A DNA stretch of 64,000 nt from Planctomycetota bacterium (GTDB lineage Bacteria; Planctomycetota; UBA8742; UBA2392). Each line of letters opens with the position of its first letter. Position 1 is the first letter of the stretch. Shown here piece by piece: positions 25,454-34,316 of the stretch. The DNA lies in the NCBI GenBank assembly GCA_027493625.1, contig JAOSKM010000001.1, forward strand, positions 835,489 through 899,488, written 5' to 3'. The notes under the pieces are model-generated. The model was given only the letters and a program-made list of their open reading frames with translations. It was not told the DNA's origin and ran no database searches. The translations under genes and the position numbers were made by a program.

Positions 25454-26382
25454 TACTTGGCCTTCACAGCTTCCTTGGCGGCTTCGGCTATGGCCGGGGC
25501 GTCCATCTTGTACTTGCGCCACAAGCTGTCTGGGTCGCCTGACTCGCCGAACGTGTCCTGGGCGCCTACGAAGCGCACCGGTGTGGGGCGGGTGCGGGCG
25601 AGCGCTTCCGCCACCGCGCCGCCGAGGCCGCCGAGCACGTTGTGGTCCTCGGCTGTGACGATCGCGCCGCAGCTTTCCGCCAGTTTGGTCAGCATTGACA
25701 CGTCAAGGGGCTTGATGGTGTGGAAGTCGGCCACGGCCGCGTTGATGCCCTGCTTGGCCAGCTCGTCGGCGGCCTCCAGCGCGAAGCCCACCTGCGGGCC
25801 GCAGGCGATGATCGCGACGTCTTTGCCCTCGCGCAGCAGCTTGGCCTTGCCGATCTCGAACGTCTCGCCGTCCTGGTACACGTCGCGCAGCTTGGGGCGG
25901 CCGAGACGCAGGTACACCGGACCTTTGTGCGCGGCCACCAGCTTGGTGAGCCCGTAGGCCGAGGCGTAGTCGGCGGCCACGCATACGGTCAGGTTGGGGA
26001 TTACGCGCATCAGCGCGATGTCTTCCAGTGACTGGTGGCTGGCGCCGTCTTCGCCCACGCCCATGCCGCTGTGGGTGCAGGCGATCTTCACGTTCAGGGC
26101 CGGGTAGCCGATGGTGTTGCGCACGCTTTCCCAGGCGCGGCCGGTGCCGAAGATGGCGAAGGTGGTGGCGAAAGGGATCTTGCCGGCGGTGCTCATGCCC
26201 GCGGCAACGTCGACCATGTTGGCCTCGGCCACGCCCATCTGGAAGAAGCGGTCCGGGAACTCTTTCTGGAACGCGCCGGTCTTGACCGAGCCGCCGAGGT
26301 CGGCGGTCAGGGCCACCACGTTGGGGTTCTCACGGCCGAGCTCAAGCAGGGCGTTACCGAAGGCATCACGTGTCGCGCGCAT
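25453..26382 (-). CDS. transketolase C-terminal subunit
   Basis: This 309-residue protein covers the pyrimidine-binding and C-terminal domains of a split transketolase. It has the catalytic Glu region QMGVAEANMVDVAAGMS, the loop HSGMGVGEDGASHQSLED, the AVADFHTIKPLD segment and TAEDHNVLGGLGGAV. The start has a clear AGGAGA ribosome site. The N-terminal TPP-binding subunit is usually adjacent but is not in this window. DXS or pyruvate dehydrogenase E1 beta are related folds, but GASHQSLEDIALMR favours split transketolase. Confidence 0.88.
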   Translation of the reverse strand: MRATRDAFGNALLELGRENPNVVALTADLGGSVKTGAFQKEFPDRFFQMGVAEANMVDVAAGMSTAGKIPFATTFAIFGTGRAWESVRNTIGYPALNVKIACTHSGMGVGEDGASHQSLEDIALMRVIPNLTVCVAADYASAYGLTKLVAAHKGPVYLRLGRPKLRDVYQDGETFEIGKAKLLREGKDVAIIACGPQVGFALEAADELAKQGINAAVADFHTIKPLDVSMLTKLAESCGAIVTAEDHNVLGGLGGAVAEALARTRPTPVRFVGAQDTFGESGDPDSLWRKYKMDAPAIAEAAKEAVKAK

Positions 26383-26510
26383 GGAATTCTCCTGTGAAGC
26401 GCGCAGTGTAGGCGCGCAAGCGCCGGCCGCAACCTGTCAGCAAATCGTTGGGAAGTGCCGGCCGCGCAGTGCACATGCGGCGGGATGAATCGGCCTCGCT
26501 GCGCTCGACC

Positions 26511-26532
26511 GGCCCGACAGGATTGTCGGGCC
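26511..26532. repeat. 9-bp hairpin downstream of MFS gene
   Basis: GGCCCGACA is followed after 4 nt by TGTCGGGCC. It lies 17 nt beyond the stop of the leftward MFS gene but has no T tract, so it is more a hairpin repeat than a canonical terminator. Confidence 0.5.
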
Positions 26533-26549
26533 CACCCGAAGACTCAACA

Positions 26550-27908
26550 CTAAGTCTTTTCGACCGGCTTCTTCACCAGGGCCAGGAACAGGATGCCCAG
26601 CAGCAGCGGAATGGCCTGTGCGCCGATGGCTAAGCGCCAGCCTGTCAGCTCGCTGCCCGTCTGGGTGGTGATTACGTCCTTCAGCACGCCCACCACCGCG
26701 CTGCCGATCACGCTCAGCTTGGTCGTGATGCCGTACAGGCCGAAGTACTCCCCCACTTTCTCTCGCGGGCTCAGCTCAATCAGCAGCTTGCGCCCGGCGG
26801 TCCAGATGCCGCTCAGGCCCAGGCCGCCGAAGCCGCAGATGCCGATCAGGTAGCCCAGTACGGTCTGACCGGCCGCCAGGGCCGCGCCCACCAGCCCGAC
26901 CACCAGGCAGGCGGCGCTGAAACGCAGCATGCGCAATGAGCCCAGCTTGTCGGTCAGGAAGCCCAGCGTAATGCCGAAAATCAGCGCCAAGCCGTTGAGC
27001 GCGATCCCGGAAATCATCAACAACTGTGTTCCGGATTCGATCTGGTAGCCGAAGACGGTAGCCTCACCGGCCGCGATGGAATCACGGAAGGTGGTCACCG
27101 TCATGTCGCCGAAAAACAGGATGGCAGTGTTCAGCACATCCACGCAGAAGAAGTTGCCCAGCAGGAACCACATTACGGCGCGGTTGGCGGGCAGCGACTT
27201 CAGTGTCTTCAGCACTGAACCGAAGCTTTCGCGCACCAGGCCCATGCTGAAAGGTTCTCGCGAGGTCACCCGGCGTTCTTTCACCAGCAGGAAACTGGGC
27301 AGCGCAAACGCCAGGAACATCGCGGCCGTGATGAAGAACGTGGTCTGCTCGCCCAACCTGCCGCTGATGGGGAGCACCACGATCAGCGTCAACAGCGTGC
27401 CGATATAGCCCAGGCCCACGCCGAGGCCGCTAACCAGGCCCTGGTTGCGGTCGGCGGCGACGCTGGGCAGCAGGGCGTTGTAGAACACCAGCGACGCGTT
27501 GTAGGCCAGGTTGGCGATGAAGAACGCCGCCATCAGCGGAATCAGCGAGCGCGTAGCGCCGAACAGGCCCATCGGCAGGATGCAGGCCATGGTGCCCACT
27601 ATCAGATAGGTGCGGCAGCGCCCGGTGCGGTCGGCGGCGGCGGCAAAGGCAGGCACCAGCAGGCCGGCGCAGATCATCGAAACACTGGAAACGATGCCGA
27701 CCGTGGCGCGCGTCTCAAACAACTTGCCGAGGTACGGCACGAAGATGAACGTCAGCGTCGCCACGTAGACCGTGTTGGCCAGGTCGTACATCACCCAGGC
27801 CGAGGCCGCGCCCGGCAGGGTCTTGGGCAGGCTGGTGGCCTTGGGCACCAGCGTGGTGTGTTCGCCGGTTTCCAGGGGCGGCGGGGCGATTTCGACGGAG
27901 TCCGGCAT
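26550..27908 (-). CDS. MFS transporter, UMF1/Atg22-like
   Basis: This is a 12-helix major facilitator protein, 452 residues when begun at MPDSVEIAPPPLETG. Sequence upstream of that start has no coding character. WVMYDLANTVYVATLTF resembles the N-terminal signature of UMF1-type transporters, and SGIWTAGRKLLIELSPREKVGEYFGLYG is the second-half conserved loop of that family. It may export sugars, amino acids or other small solutes; the substrate is not known. It is followed by a hairpin and lies downstream of a terminator that separates it from the next gene. Confidence 0.85.
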   Translation of the reverse strand: MPDSVEIAPPPLETGEHTTLVPKATSLPKTLPGAASAWVMYDLANTVYVATLTFIFVPYLGKLFETRATVGIVSSVSMICAGLLVPAFAAAADRTGRCRTYLIVGTMACILPMGLFGATRSLIPLMAAFFIANLAYNASLVFYNALLPSVAADRNQGLVSGLGVGLGYIGTLLTLIVVLPISGRLGEQTTFFITAAMFLAFALPSFLLVKERRVTSREPFSMGLVRESFGSVLKTLKSLPANRAVMWFLLGNFFCVDVLNTAILFFGDMTVTTFRDSIAAGEATVFGYQIESGTQLLMISGIALNGLALIFGITLGFLTDKLGSLRMLRFSAACLVVGLVGAALAAGQTVLGYLIGICGFGGLGLSGIWTAGRKLLIELSPREKVGEYFGLYGITTKLSVIGSAVVGVLKDVITTQTGSELTGWRLAIGAQAIPLLLGILFLALVKKPVEKT

Positions 27909-27930
27909 GGTGGCGGAGCATAGCGGGGTT

Positions 27931-27961
27931 AAAGAAAAAGCCCGCGACGGACGCGGGCTTT
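27931..27961 (-). terminator. rho-independent terminator
   Basis: On the minus strand, the stem AAAGCCCGCG/CGCGGGCTTT with a 5-nt loop runs into TTTTTCTTT. It ends the transcript of the 69-residue protein gene upstream and insulates the MFS gene. Confidence 0.85.
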
Positions 27962-27972
27962 GTGAGGGACGG

Positions 27973-28182
27973 CTAGCTGGTGAAGCTTGGGTTGACGCGG
28001 GCGTGGCGGTTGGAGTCGCTCTTGACCTTGTCATTGAACTCGCGCAACTCGTCTTCGCTGAAGAAGCGGCGCTCGCGTTTGCGGGTCTGGAACCAGGCGC
28101 CTTTCACGCCGTGGCTCATGCCCTGCTCAACGTAGTCAAGTTCACGAATGGCGCAGAACTTTACCAGTGCCTCGGCGTTCAT
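27973..28182 (-). CDS. small hypothetical protein
   Basis: The 69-residue protein reads MNAEALVKFCAIRELDYVEQ, followed by GAWFQTRKRERRFFSEDELREF. It is soluble and basic, with no known motif that I can name. The terminator immediately behind it and separate spacing on both sides support a real monocistronic gene. Function unknown. Confidence 0.7.
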   Translation of the reverse strand: MNAEALVKFCAIRELDYVEQGMSHGVKGAWFQTRKRERRFFSEDELREFNDKVKSDSNRHARVNPSFTS

Positions 28183-28330
28183 GGCGCTCTCCCGGTCGGA
28201 CCCACTAGGACTACCGCTTCATCTTCATCGAGTCAAAGAAGAATACTGACACAGTCCTCACAATTCGGCCCTGATGCCCTTGGATCAGCCTCTTCGGAGG
28301 TTATCCACGCTTTCCAATTTCTTTCCACGT

Positions 28331-29539
28331 TCAGGCCAGTTCGCCGCCGAAAGCGGCGATGCGCTCCACGGCTTTGCGGATTTCCTCGTCCGAGGCCGCG
28401 TATGAGAAACGCAGGAAGCCGGGCGCGCCGAACTCGCTGCCGGGCACACCGGCCACGAGCGCGCGGGTCAGCAGGGCTTCGCAGATCACGCTGTCGTCCT
28501 TGAGCAGCAGGTCGCCATGGTGTTTACCGATCCAGCCGCGGAAATCCGGAAACACGTAGAACGCCCCGCCCGGGCAGGCGCACTTCACGCCCGGCACTTC
28601 ATTCAAGCCTTTCACCAGCACGTCGCGCCGCGCGATGAACTTCTGGCGCCAGCCCGGAAGCTCAGCCGGGTCCTGCGCCAGCGCCTTCAGCGTCGCGAGC
28701 TGCGACAGCGTCGTCGGGTTGCTGGTGCTGTGGCTCTGCAGCGCGCCCATGGCGTCGATCACGTGTTTCGGCCCGGCCGCGTAGCCGATGCGCCAGCCGG
28801 TCATGGCATAGGCCTTGGCGACGCCGTTGATGGTAACGGTGCGCTGGTAGGCGTCCTGCGACAGGGCGGCGAAGCTTACGTGCTCGCCCTCGTAGACCAG
28901 TTTCTCGTAGATCTCGTCGGACAGCACGGCCACCTCGGTGCCCTTCAGCACGTCGGCCAGCGCCTGTTGGGCCTCGCGGCTCCAGACCGCGCCGGTCGGG
29001 TTGCCGGGCGTGTTCACGATCAGCAGCCGGGTGCGCGGCGTCAGCGCCTTCTTCAGGGCCTCGGCCATCAGCACGAAGCCGGTGCTTGACGTGTCAATAA
29101 CGATCGGCTTGCCGCCAAAGAAGTTGACCATCTCCGGGTAGCTGACCCAGTAGGGCGCGGGGATGATCACCTCGTCGCCCTCGTTCACCAGGGCGCCGAT
29201 CAGGTTGAAGCACGAGTGCTTGGCTCCGCAGTTGGCCATCACCTGCTCGGGCGTGTACTCGAGGCCGTTGTCGCGCTTGAACTTGGCGGCGATCGCCTTG
29301 CGCAGCGCCGGCAGGCCGGAGGCCGGGGTGTAGCGGTCCACGGCGCCCTTTGCGTTGAGTGCCTCGACCGCGGATGCGCGGATCGCGGCAGGGGTTTCAA
29401 AGTCGGGCTCGCCGGCGGTGAGTGCAATTACGTCTTTGCCCTCGGCCGCGAGCGCCTTGGCCCGCGCCGTGAGCGCCAGCGTGGCGGAGGGCTGAATGCG
29501 CCCCACGCGGGTTGCGAGTTTCAGCATGGTCATCGGCAC
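28331..29539 (-). CDS. aspartate/aromatic aminotransferase, class I (Igamma)
   Basis: This is a PLP-dependent aminotransferase of 402 residues, probably aspartate aminotransferase of the Igamma/AspB type. It has TAGEPDFETP, GAKHSCFNLI, the PLP-binding NTPGNPTGAVWS, SDEIYEKLVYEG, and the Schiff-base lysine in NGVAKAYAMTGWRIGYAAG. A later Met (MLKLATRVG) could also be the start. It follows prephenate dehydratase by 2 nt, so it may transaminate phenylpyruvate or prephenate in phenylalanine/tyrosine synthesis as well as oxaloacetate. Confidence 0.93.
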   Translation of the reverse strand: MPMTMLKLATRVGRIQPSATLALTARAKALAAEGKDVIALTAGEPDFETPAAIRASAVEALNAKGAVDRYTPASGLPALRKAIAAKFKRDNGLEYTPEQVMANCGAKHSCFNLIGALVNEGDEVIIPAPYWVSYPEMVNFFGGKPIVIDTSSTGFVLMAEALKKALTPRTRLLIVNTPGNPTGAVWSREAQQALADVLKGTEVAVLSDEIYEKLVYEGEHVSFAALSQDAYQRTVTINGVAKAYAMTGWRIGYAAGPKHVIDAMGALQSHSTSNPTTLSQLATLKALAQDPAELPGWRQKFIARRDVLVKGLNEVPGVKCACPGGAFYVFPDFRGWIGKHHGDLLLKDDSVICEALLTRALVAGVPGSEFGAPGFLRFSYAASDEEIRKAVERIAAFGGELA

Positions 29540-29541
29540 TC

Positions 29542-30387
29542 TCAGGTCGTCTGGATTCGTGGCTCAACGCTGTCGTGGCTTCCGATCAACTGCAGGTAGG
29601 TGGTGTGGTGGCGCAGTTCGGCCAGCGCGGTGCGGATGTTCTCCTGGTCAAAGCGGCCGGGGAACTCGACGAACACGGTGTAATCCCACTTGTTGGTGCG
29701 GTTGGGGCGGGCGAACACCTGGGTCAGGTTGATCTCGTTCTGGCGGAAGGCGGCCAGGGCGCTCATCAGGGCGCCGGGCTGGTGCTTGAGCTCGAACATT
29801 GCGCTGGTGCGCACGTCCGCGGCGTCATCCGGCGGCAGCTGCTTGGCCTTGGTCAAGGCCACGAAGCGCGTCACGCCGGTGACCGAGTTTTCGACGCTGG
29901 GCTCAAGCACCTTCAGGCCGAAGATGCTGGCGGCGAAGTCGCCGCACACGGTGGCCTCATTCTTGTCGCTGCGCTGCACCAGGGCGGCCAGGTTTTCAGC
30001 GCCGTCGAAGCGGGCGATCAGCTCGATGTTCTTCTGGCGCGCCAGGAATGTGCTGCACAGATTGAGGATCGCGGGGTGGGCGTAGATGCGCTTGATGCCG
30101 CCCTTGGTGGCGTTCTTCTGGCCGGCGAGGTTGTAACGCTCGTGGAAGCGGATGTCGCGCGAGAAATAGACGCGCGTGGCGCGCAGCAGGTCCAGGATGT
30201 TGAAGCTGGTCCCCCACTCCGAGTTCTCGACACGCACGACGCCGTACTGGCACTGCTCATCGGCCAGGGCGTCGAACACCTGCTGCACCGTGTCGCAGGG
30301 CACCGTGGCGATGTCCTGGTCGGCGTACATCCAGGCGGCCGCAGCCTCGGAATAAGAACCGCGCTGCCCATGAAAAGCGATCTTCAC
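29542..30387 (-). CDS. pheA: prephenate dehydratase with ACT domain
   Basis: PheA converts prephenate to phenylpyruvate. It is the monofunctional form, 281 residues, without chorismate mutase. Catalytic-domain motifs are AFHGQRGSYSEAAA, VVRVENSEWGTSF and the active-site TRF triplet in VTGVTRFVAL. The C-terminal ACT domain (from about 195) begins FELKHQPGALMSALAAF; the regulatory loop usually written ESRP reads FARP, so phenylalanine sensing may differ. It is paired with the aminotransferase downstream. Confidence 0.95.
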   Translation of the reverse strand: MKIAFHGQRGSYSEAAAAWMYADQDIATVPCDTVQQVFDALADEQCQYGVVRVENSEWGTSFNILDLLRATRVYFSRDIRFHERYNLAGQKNATKGGIKRIYAHPAILNLCSTFLARQKNIELIARFDGAENLAALVQRSDKNEATVCGDFAASIFGLKVLEPSVENSVTGVTRFVALTKAKQLPPDDAADVRTSAMFELKHQPGALMSALAAFRQNEINLTQVFARPNRTNKWDYTVFVEFPGRFDQENIRTALAELRHHTTYLQLIGSHDSVEPRIQTT

Positions 30388-30435
30388 GTGGAAACCTCCG
30401 CAAGTGCCTGCAATGTAGCAGCCGGGCGGCGGAAG

Positions 30436-32040
30436 TCATCCACCGAAGCGGATGCTGTGCATCCCCAGCCAGGCCAGGGAGTTCAGCACGGTGAACAGCG
30501 TCTCGAACGGTTCATCGCGCGGCAGCTTGAGCCACAGCACGTCCGGCTCCGCTTTGCGCTCCGTGACCCAGCGCGCCAGGCTGGAGGGGAAACTCACGCC
30601 TGTCGCCTGGTGTTCCTGCTTGTCCAGCGTCATCGTCACCCGGTACTTCCCGTCTGCCACGGCGCCGTCCCGCTCGATCCGCACGCCGGCCACGACGGCC
30701 GCCGGGTCGAGCTCGCCGACCGGAAGCGGCAGGGCCAGCAGCCGCAGCGTGGGGCCGACCACGTCGTTAGCCACCACCAGCAGCCGCAGGCAACGCACCG
30801 AGTGCATCATCTCGACCACTCCCAGAAAACTCTCCCAGCTCGCGTAGCGGTCCATGCACAGCAGCACCTGCAGCTCACTGAGCCCGGTGTCGAAGTCGAT
30901 TTCCCCCGAGTTGCGCTGCAGCGCTTCCAGCAGCCCCAGGTCATCGGCGTGCTGTGTCCATTCCGGGGCCTCGCGCGTCCTGGAGGCAAAACTGCCCTCG
31001 GCCGTGACCCGTACCGCGAGCAGCGGCGCCTTTGCGTCCACCTCGCCGGGGGCGGGCAGGCCGCGGTTGACGGCCACGGCGCGCCAGTAGTCGGACAAGG
31101 TGGGGACGTTGATTCCCTCAGCGATCTGCAGTGCGTCCTCGAACGCCGGCAGCTTGCGGGTTTCCTCGATCGGGCCGGCCTGGTCGGGCCGGTCCAGCGC
31201 GGGCCAGAACGGCTCGACGCCGGTGTAACCCAGGGGCGCCAGCAGGCAGGCGTCGGCCGCGAACTCGGCAAGCGTGCCGCCGGCCGGCAGGTTGAATTGC
31301 ACGCGCGTAGCCCGCCTGGCGTACTGCGGCAGCGCGGCGGCCAGCTTGTCATGCCAGCCGTCGCCGGGGTCGGCGCTGAACCGGTCACCCTTGCCATCGA
31401 ACCATCCGAATTCGACACCTTTCACTCCACGCCGGAAATGCGCGGTGGGAGCGGCGTCGTCGGGCTCGAGACTGTACCACTCTTTGAACACCTGCGAGGT
31501 GTCCACCAGCAGCGGCAGCAGGCGCAGCGTGTCGTCGCGTGTGTCGCGGGTGACCAGCCACAGGTTGCGCACGCGCAGATCCACCAGCTCACGGCACAGC
31601 TTCAGAAGCGCCTGCCAGGGCGCCGCGGCGTCGGCGAACAGCATCACCGAGGCGGCGCTGGCCTGCAGTTCTTCGTTCCAGTGTTTCTGGGCCAGGGCTT
31701 CCAGGGATGCGCTGACCGAGATCAGCGTCGCGGCCTGGAATCCGCTCGCGCCGCGGACTGCGAACTGGCCTGCCCCGTCCAGGCGCACGGCCAGCACAGT
31801 CGGGTCATCGAGCGAGGCTTTGACGGGGTAGACGTTGCCATTGCGCTGTTCGGCGAGCGTCCAGTACGCGGTGAAATCGGGCGCCACGAGGCCCTGCTCA
31901 AGGCCCGCCGGATCGAAGGCCACCAGCCGCGACTTGCGGACCGGAGGTTCGTTTGCAGGCAAGGGTGCATCGTTCCCGCCGCCACAGGCGGACAGCAGCA
32001 ACGCCAGGGTTGCAGCGAGCAGCAGGGGCTTGCGGTTCAC
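30436..32040 (-). CDS. lipoprotein of unknown function
   Basis: The 534-residue protein starts with a lipoprotein signal peptide (LAATLALLLSACGGG). The body is mixed alpha/beta without a motif I can name; segments such as LLKLCRELVDLRVRNLWLVT and LVVANDVVGPTLRLLALPLP alternate like repeated modules that may each resemble ExbD/TolR-type 'quality' folds, but this is weak. It overlaps the DUF1844 gene start/stop by 4 nt. It is most likely part of a three-gene unit with that gene and another lipoprotein. Confidence 0.75.
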   Translation of the reverse strand: MNRKPLLLAATLALLLSACGGGNDAPLPANEPPVRKSRLVAFDPAGLEQGLVAPDFTAYWTLAEQRNGNVYPVKASLDDPTVLAVRLDGAGQFAVRGASGFQAATLISVSASLEALAQKHWNEELQASAASVMLFADAAAPWQALLKLCRELVDLRVRNLWLVTRDTRDDTLRLLPLLVDTSQVFKEWYSLEPDDAAPTAHFRRGVKGVEFGWFDGKGDRFSADPGDGWHDKLAAALPQYARRATRVQFNLPAGGTLAEFAADACLLAPLGYTGVEPFWPALDRPDQAGPIEETRKLPAFEDALQIAEGINVPTLSDYWRAVAVNRGLPAPGEVDAKAPLLAVRVTAEGSFASRTREAPEWTQHADDLGLLEALQRNSGEIDFDTGLSELQVLLCMDRYASWESFLGVVEMMHSVRCLRLLVVANDVVGPTLRLLALPLPVGELDPAAVVAGVRIERDGAVADGKYRVTMTLDKQEHQATGVSFPSSLARWVTERKAEPDVLWLKLPRDEPFETLFTVLNSLAWLGMHSIRFGG

Positions 32041-32432
32041 GCGCTCTTGCCCCCGCCCTGGGCCTGCACCCAGATCAGCTTCAACTCGCCGATCAGGCTG
32101 TCCAGCGTGCTCTGCTCTTCGGGCTGCAGGTTGCCCTTGGTCTTTTCCTTCAGCATCGCCAGCACGTCGATCACGTAGCGGGCCTGCTCGAAGTCGACTT
32201 CGGCCTGACCCGTCAGCGGGTTGGCGATCGCGCCCACGAAGATCATGGCCTGAGTCGCAAGCGAGGCGCAGTGGGTGATGAAGTCCGCCGGCGGCAGTTC
32301 GCGGCGCTCGTGGGATGCAGGCTGCCCGGTCTGGCTGAACTTTTCAGCCAGCTGCTCTTTCTCGCGGGCGGCCTGTTCTTTCCAGTCGGAGTCGACGACG
32401 ATTTTCGGTTTGTCCTGCTTTTCTTGGCTCAT
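32037..32432 (-). CDS. DUF1844 family protein
   Basis: The 131-residue cytoplasmic protein has the conserved DUF1844 core: PPADFITHCASLATQAMIFV, LTGQAEVDFEQARYVIDVL and KTKGNLQPEEQSTLDSLI. The family is widespread in Planctomycetota, Acidobacteriota and related phyla, and its function is not known. The N-terminal 40 residues are charged and poorly conserved. It overlaps the downstream lipoprotein gene by 4 nt and abuts the upstream one. Confidence 0.9.
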   Translation of the reverse strand: MSQEKQDKPKIVVDSDWKEQAAREKEQLAEKFSQTGQPASHERRELPPADFITHCASLATQAMIFVGAIANPLTGQAEVDFEQARYVIDVLAMLKEKTKGNLQPEEQSTLDSLIGELKLIWVQAQGGGKSA

Positions 32433-33086
32433 CTAGTTCCCGCTTCTTCTCTCGAGCTCTTCACGCTTGCGTGAGATGCCTTTGCTGCTGGGCTCCGTCG
32501 AGCCGCCGTGTTTCTCCTCGCCGTAGGCGGCTTCGAAGCGGCCCATCAGCGCGGCCACCTCGAAATTGTCCGGCCCCTCATAGTACCAGTCGGCCTCCAG
32601 CGGGCGCTTGATGTCGCTGCGGCGCTCGAGGCGCACGGCGATACCGATGCGGGTCTGTTCGAGGTCGGCCTTCTTCTTACGGGTTTCTTCCATTTCGCGC
32701 AGCTTCTTGCCGTCTTCCTCTGAGAGCGGCTGGTACTCATGGGGCTTGCGCTCCGAATACAGGGTGGTGATCTTGACGTAGGCCCTGCGCCGGTAGTCGT
32801 TGCCCGCATAGACACTGCCCGTCTGGCGCATGTTCCAGTCGGTCTCCATGTAGATTTCGGGCAGGTCGTTGACGTAGTTTTCGTCCACTTCCGTGACGTC
32901 GTAGCCTTCGCTGTCCAGGATCGAAAGCATGGCCTGGTAGGCCTGTTCGCGGCTCACCGAGTACTCTTTATAGGTGTACTCTTTGTACTCCGCGCAGCCG
33001 GCCAGCATCGCCAGCAGCAGCGCCAGTGCGGGAATCTGAAAACGTTTCACTGCCTGGTCCTTAACGGGGAATTGCGGGGACGCCAC
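32433..33086 (-). CDS. lipoprotein of unknown function, first gene of DUF1844 unit
   Basis: The signal peptide ends in lipobox LAMLAGC. The true start may be the GTG before KRFQIPALALLL rather than the upstream Met. The mature part (about 190 residues) begins with Tyr-rich EYKEYTYKEYSV, then YQAMLSILDSEGYDVTEVDE, and ends in a charged tail. The repeated beta pattern resembles small envelope lipoproteins, but no family is recognised. It is directly followed by the DUF1844 gene. Confidence 0.78.
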   Translation of the reverse strand: MASPQFPVKDQAVKRFQIPALALLLAMLAGCAEYKEYTYKEYSVSREQAYQAMLSILDSEGYDVTEVDENYVNDLPEIYMETDWNMRQTGSVYAGNDYRRRAYVKITTLYSERKPHEYQPLSEEDGKKLREMEETRKKKADLEQTRIGIAVRLERRSDIKRPLEADWYYEGPDNFEVAALMGRFEAAYGEEKHGGSTEPSSKGISRKREELERRSGN

Positions 33087-33128
33087 ACTCTAACCCGCCC
33101 ACACTCCTTCAACAACCATGCGGGGGCT

Positions 33129-33156
33129 TTGGATCGGCCTTTTCCACTGCTACACT
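33129..33156 (+). promoter_or_regulatory. mqnE: candidate promoter for mqnE
   Basis: TTGGAT (33129-33134), 16 nt, then TACACT (33151-33156), 16 nt before the mqnE start codon. The boxes are reasonable sigma-70 matches in a divergent intergenic gap. Confidence 0.45.
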
Positions 33157-33172
33157 CCGGCCGGGAGAGCTT

Positions 33173-34273
33173 ATGCAGGCCCTGTTTGCCCGCAGCGAGA
33201 TTGCGGACCTGATCAGCAAGGTGGAGGCCGGCGAGCGCCTGTCCGCTGAGGACGGGCTGCGGCTGTTCCGCACGTCGGATCTGGCCGCGCTGGGCTATGC
33301 CGCCAACCTGGTGCGTGAGCGTCTGCACGGCGACACCACCACCTACATAGTCAACCGCTATCTGCATTACAGCAACGTGTGCTGGGATACCTGCAAGTTC
33401 TGCAGCTTCTACCGCAAACCCGGCGAGCCCGGCAGTTTCACCAAGCCCGTCGATCAGATCGTCGAGTGGGCCAAGCAGTTCCAGGGCCAGGGGATTCAGG
33501 AGCTGCATATCGTGGGCGGCCTGCACCCTTCGCTCAAGTACGACTATTACCTGCAACTGCTGCGCGGCCTGAAGGACGTGCTGCCCGGCACCTCGCTGAA
33601 GGGCTTCACCAGCGTGGAGATTGACTGGTTCAGCCGCATCAGCCGCAAAGACGCCCGCACGGTGATGCGCGAAATGCACGAGGCCGGGCTGGATTCCCTG
33701 ACCGGCGGCGGCGCGGAAATTTTCGCCGAGCATGTGCGCAAGCAGATCTGCCCAAACAAGATCGGGGCGGAACGCTACTTCGAAATCCACGGCATCGCCC
33801 ACGAGATGGGGCTGAAGACCCAGGTCACCATGTTGTATGGCCATGTCGAAAACGAAGCGGACCGCATTGACCACCTGCTGCGCATCCGCGACTTCCAGGA
33901 CCGCACGGGCGGCTTCCAGGTTTTCATCCCGCTGGCTTACCACCCGGAAAACAACGCGCTGAAGGCCCGGCGCGCCAGCGGCATGACCGACCTGAAGGTT
34001 TACGCCGTGTCGCGCCTGATGCTGGACAACGTGCCGCACCTGAAGTGTTACTGGATCAGCGCCGGCCTGAAACTCAGCCAGGTGGCGCTGGGTTACGGCG
34101 TGGATGACCTGGACGGCATCGTGTATGAGCACGAGCGCATCTTCCACGATGCCGGTTCCGGCACACCGCAGCAGCTGGGCGAAGATGACGTGCGCAGGTT
34201 GATCCGCGAGGCGGGGTGCGCACCCTGCCGGCGCGACTCTCGTTACAAACTGCTGGAAGAAGTTACCGCCTGA
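33173..34273 (+). CDS. mqnE: aminofutalosine synthase MqnE
   Basis: MqnE is a radical SAM enzyme that makes aminodeoxyfutalosine in the futalosine route to menaquinone. The 366-residue protein has the cluster motif CWDTCKFC (C70, C74, C77), VGGLHPSLKYDYYLQ, FTSVEIDWFSR, LTGGGAEIFAEHVRKQICP, MLYGHVENEADRIDHLL and IPLAYHPENNAL. GGLHP and GGGAEIF separate it from MqnC. No other mqn gene is in the window. Confidence 0.93.
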   Translation: MQALFARSEIADLISKVEAGERLSAEDGLRLFRTSDLAALGYAANLVRERLHGDTTTYIVNRYLHYSNVCWDTCKFCSFYRKPGEPGSFTKPVDQIVEWAKQFQGQGIQELHIVGGLHPSLKYDYYLQLLRGLKDVLPGTSLKGFTSVEIDWFSRISRKDARTVMREMHEAGLDSLTGGGAEIFAEHVRKQICPNKIGAERYFEIHGIAHEMGLKTQVTMLYGHVENEADRIDHLLRIRDFQDRTGGFQVFIPLAYHPENNALKARRASGMTDLKVYAVSRLMLDNVPHLKCYWISAGLKLSQVALGYGVDDLDGIVYEHERIFHDAGSGTPQQLGEDDVRRLIREAGCAPCRRDSRYKLLEEVTA

Positions 34274-34316
34274 CACCTGACCAAGTCGTATTGAGAAGCG
34301 GGCCCGGGGAAGAATC

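Noticed and set aside
29512..32178. 888-codon plus-strand open frame
   Set aside because: It covers prephenate dehydratase and a lipoprotein gene in antisense, has no family motif and contains the composition of a shadow frame.
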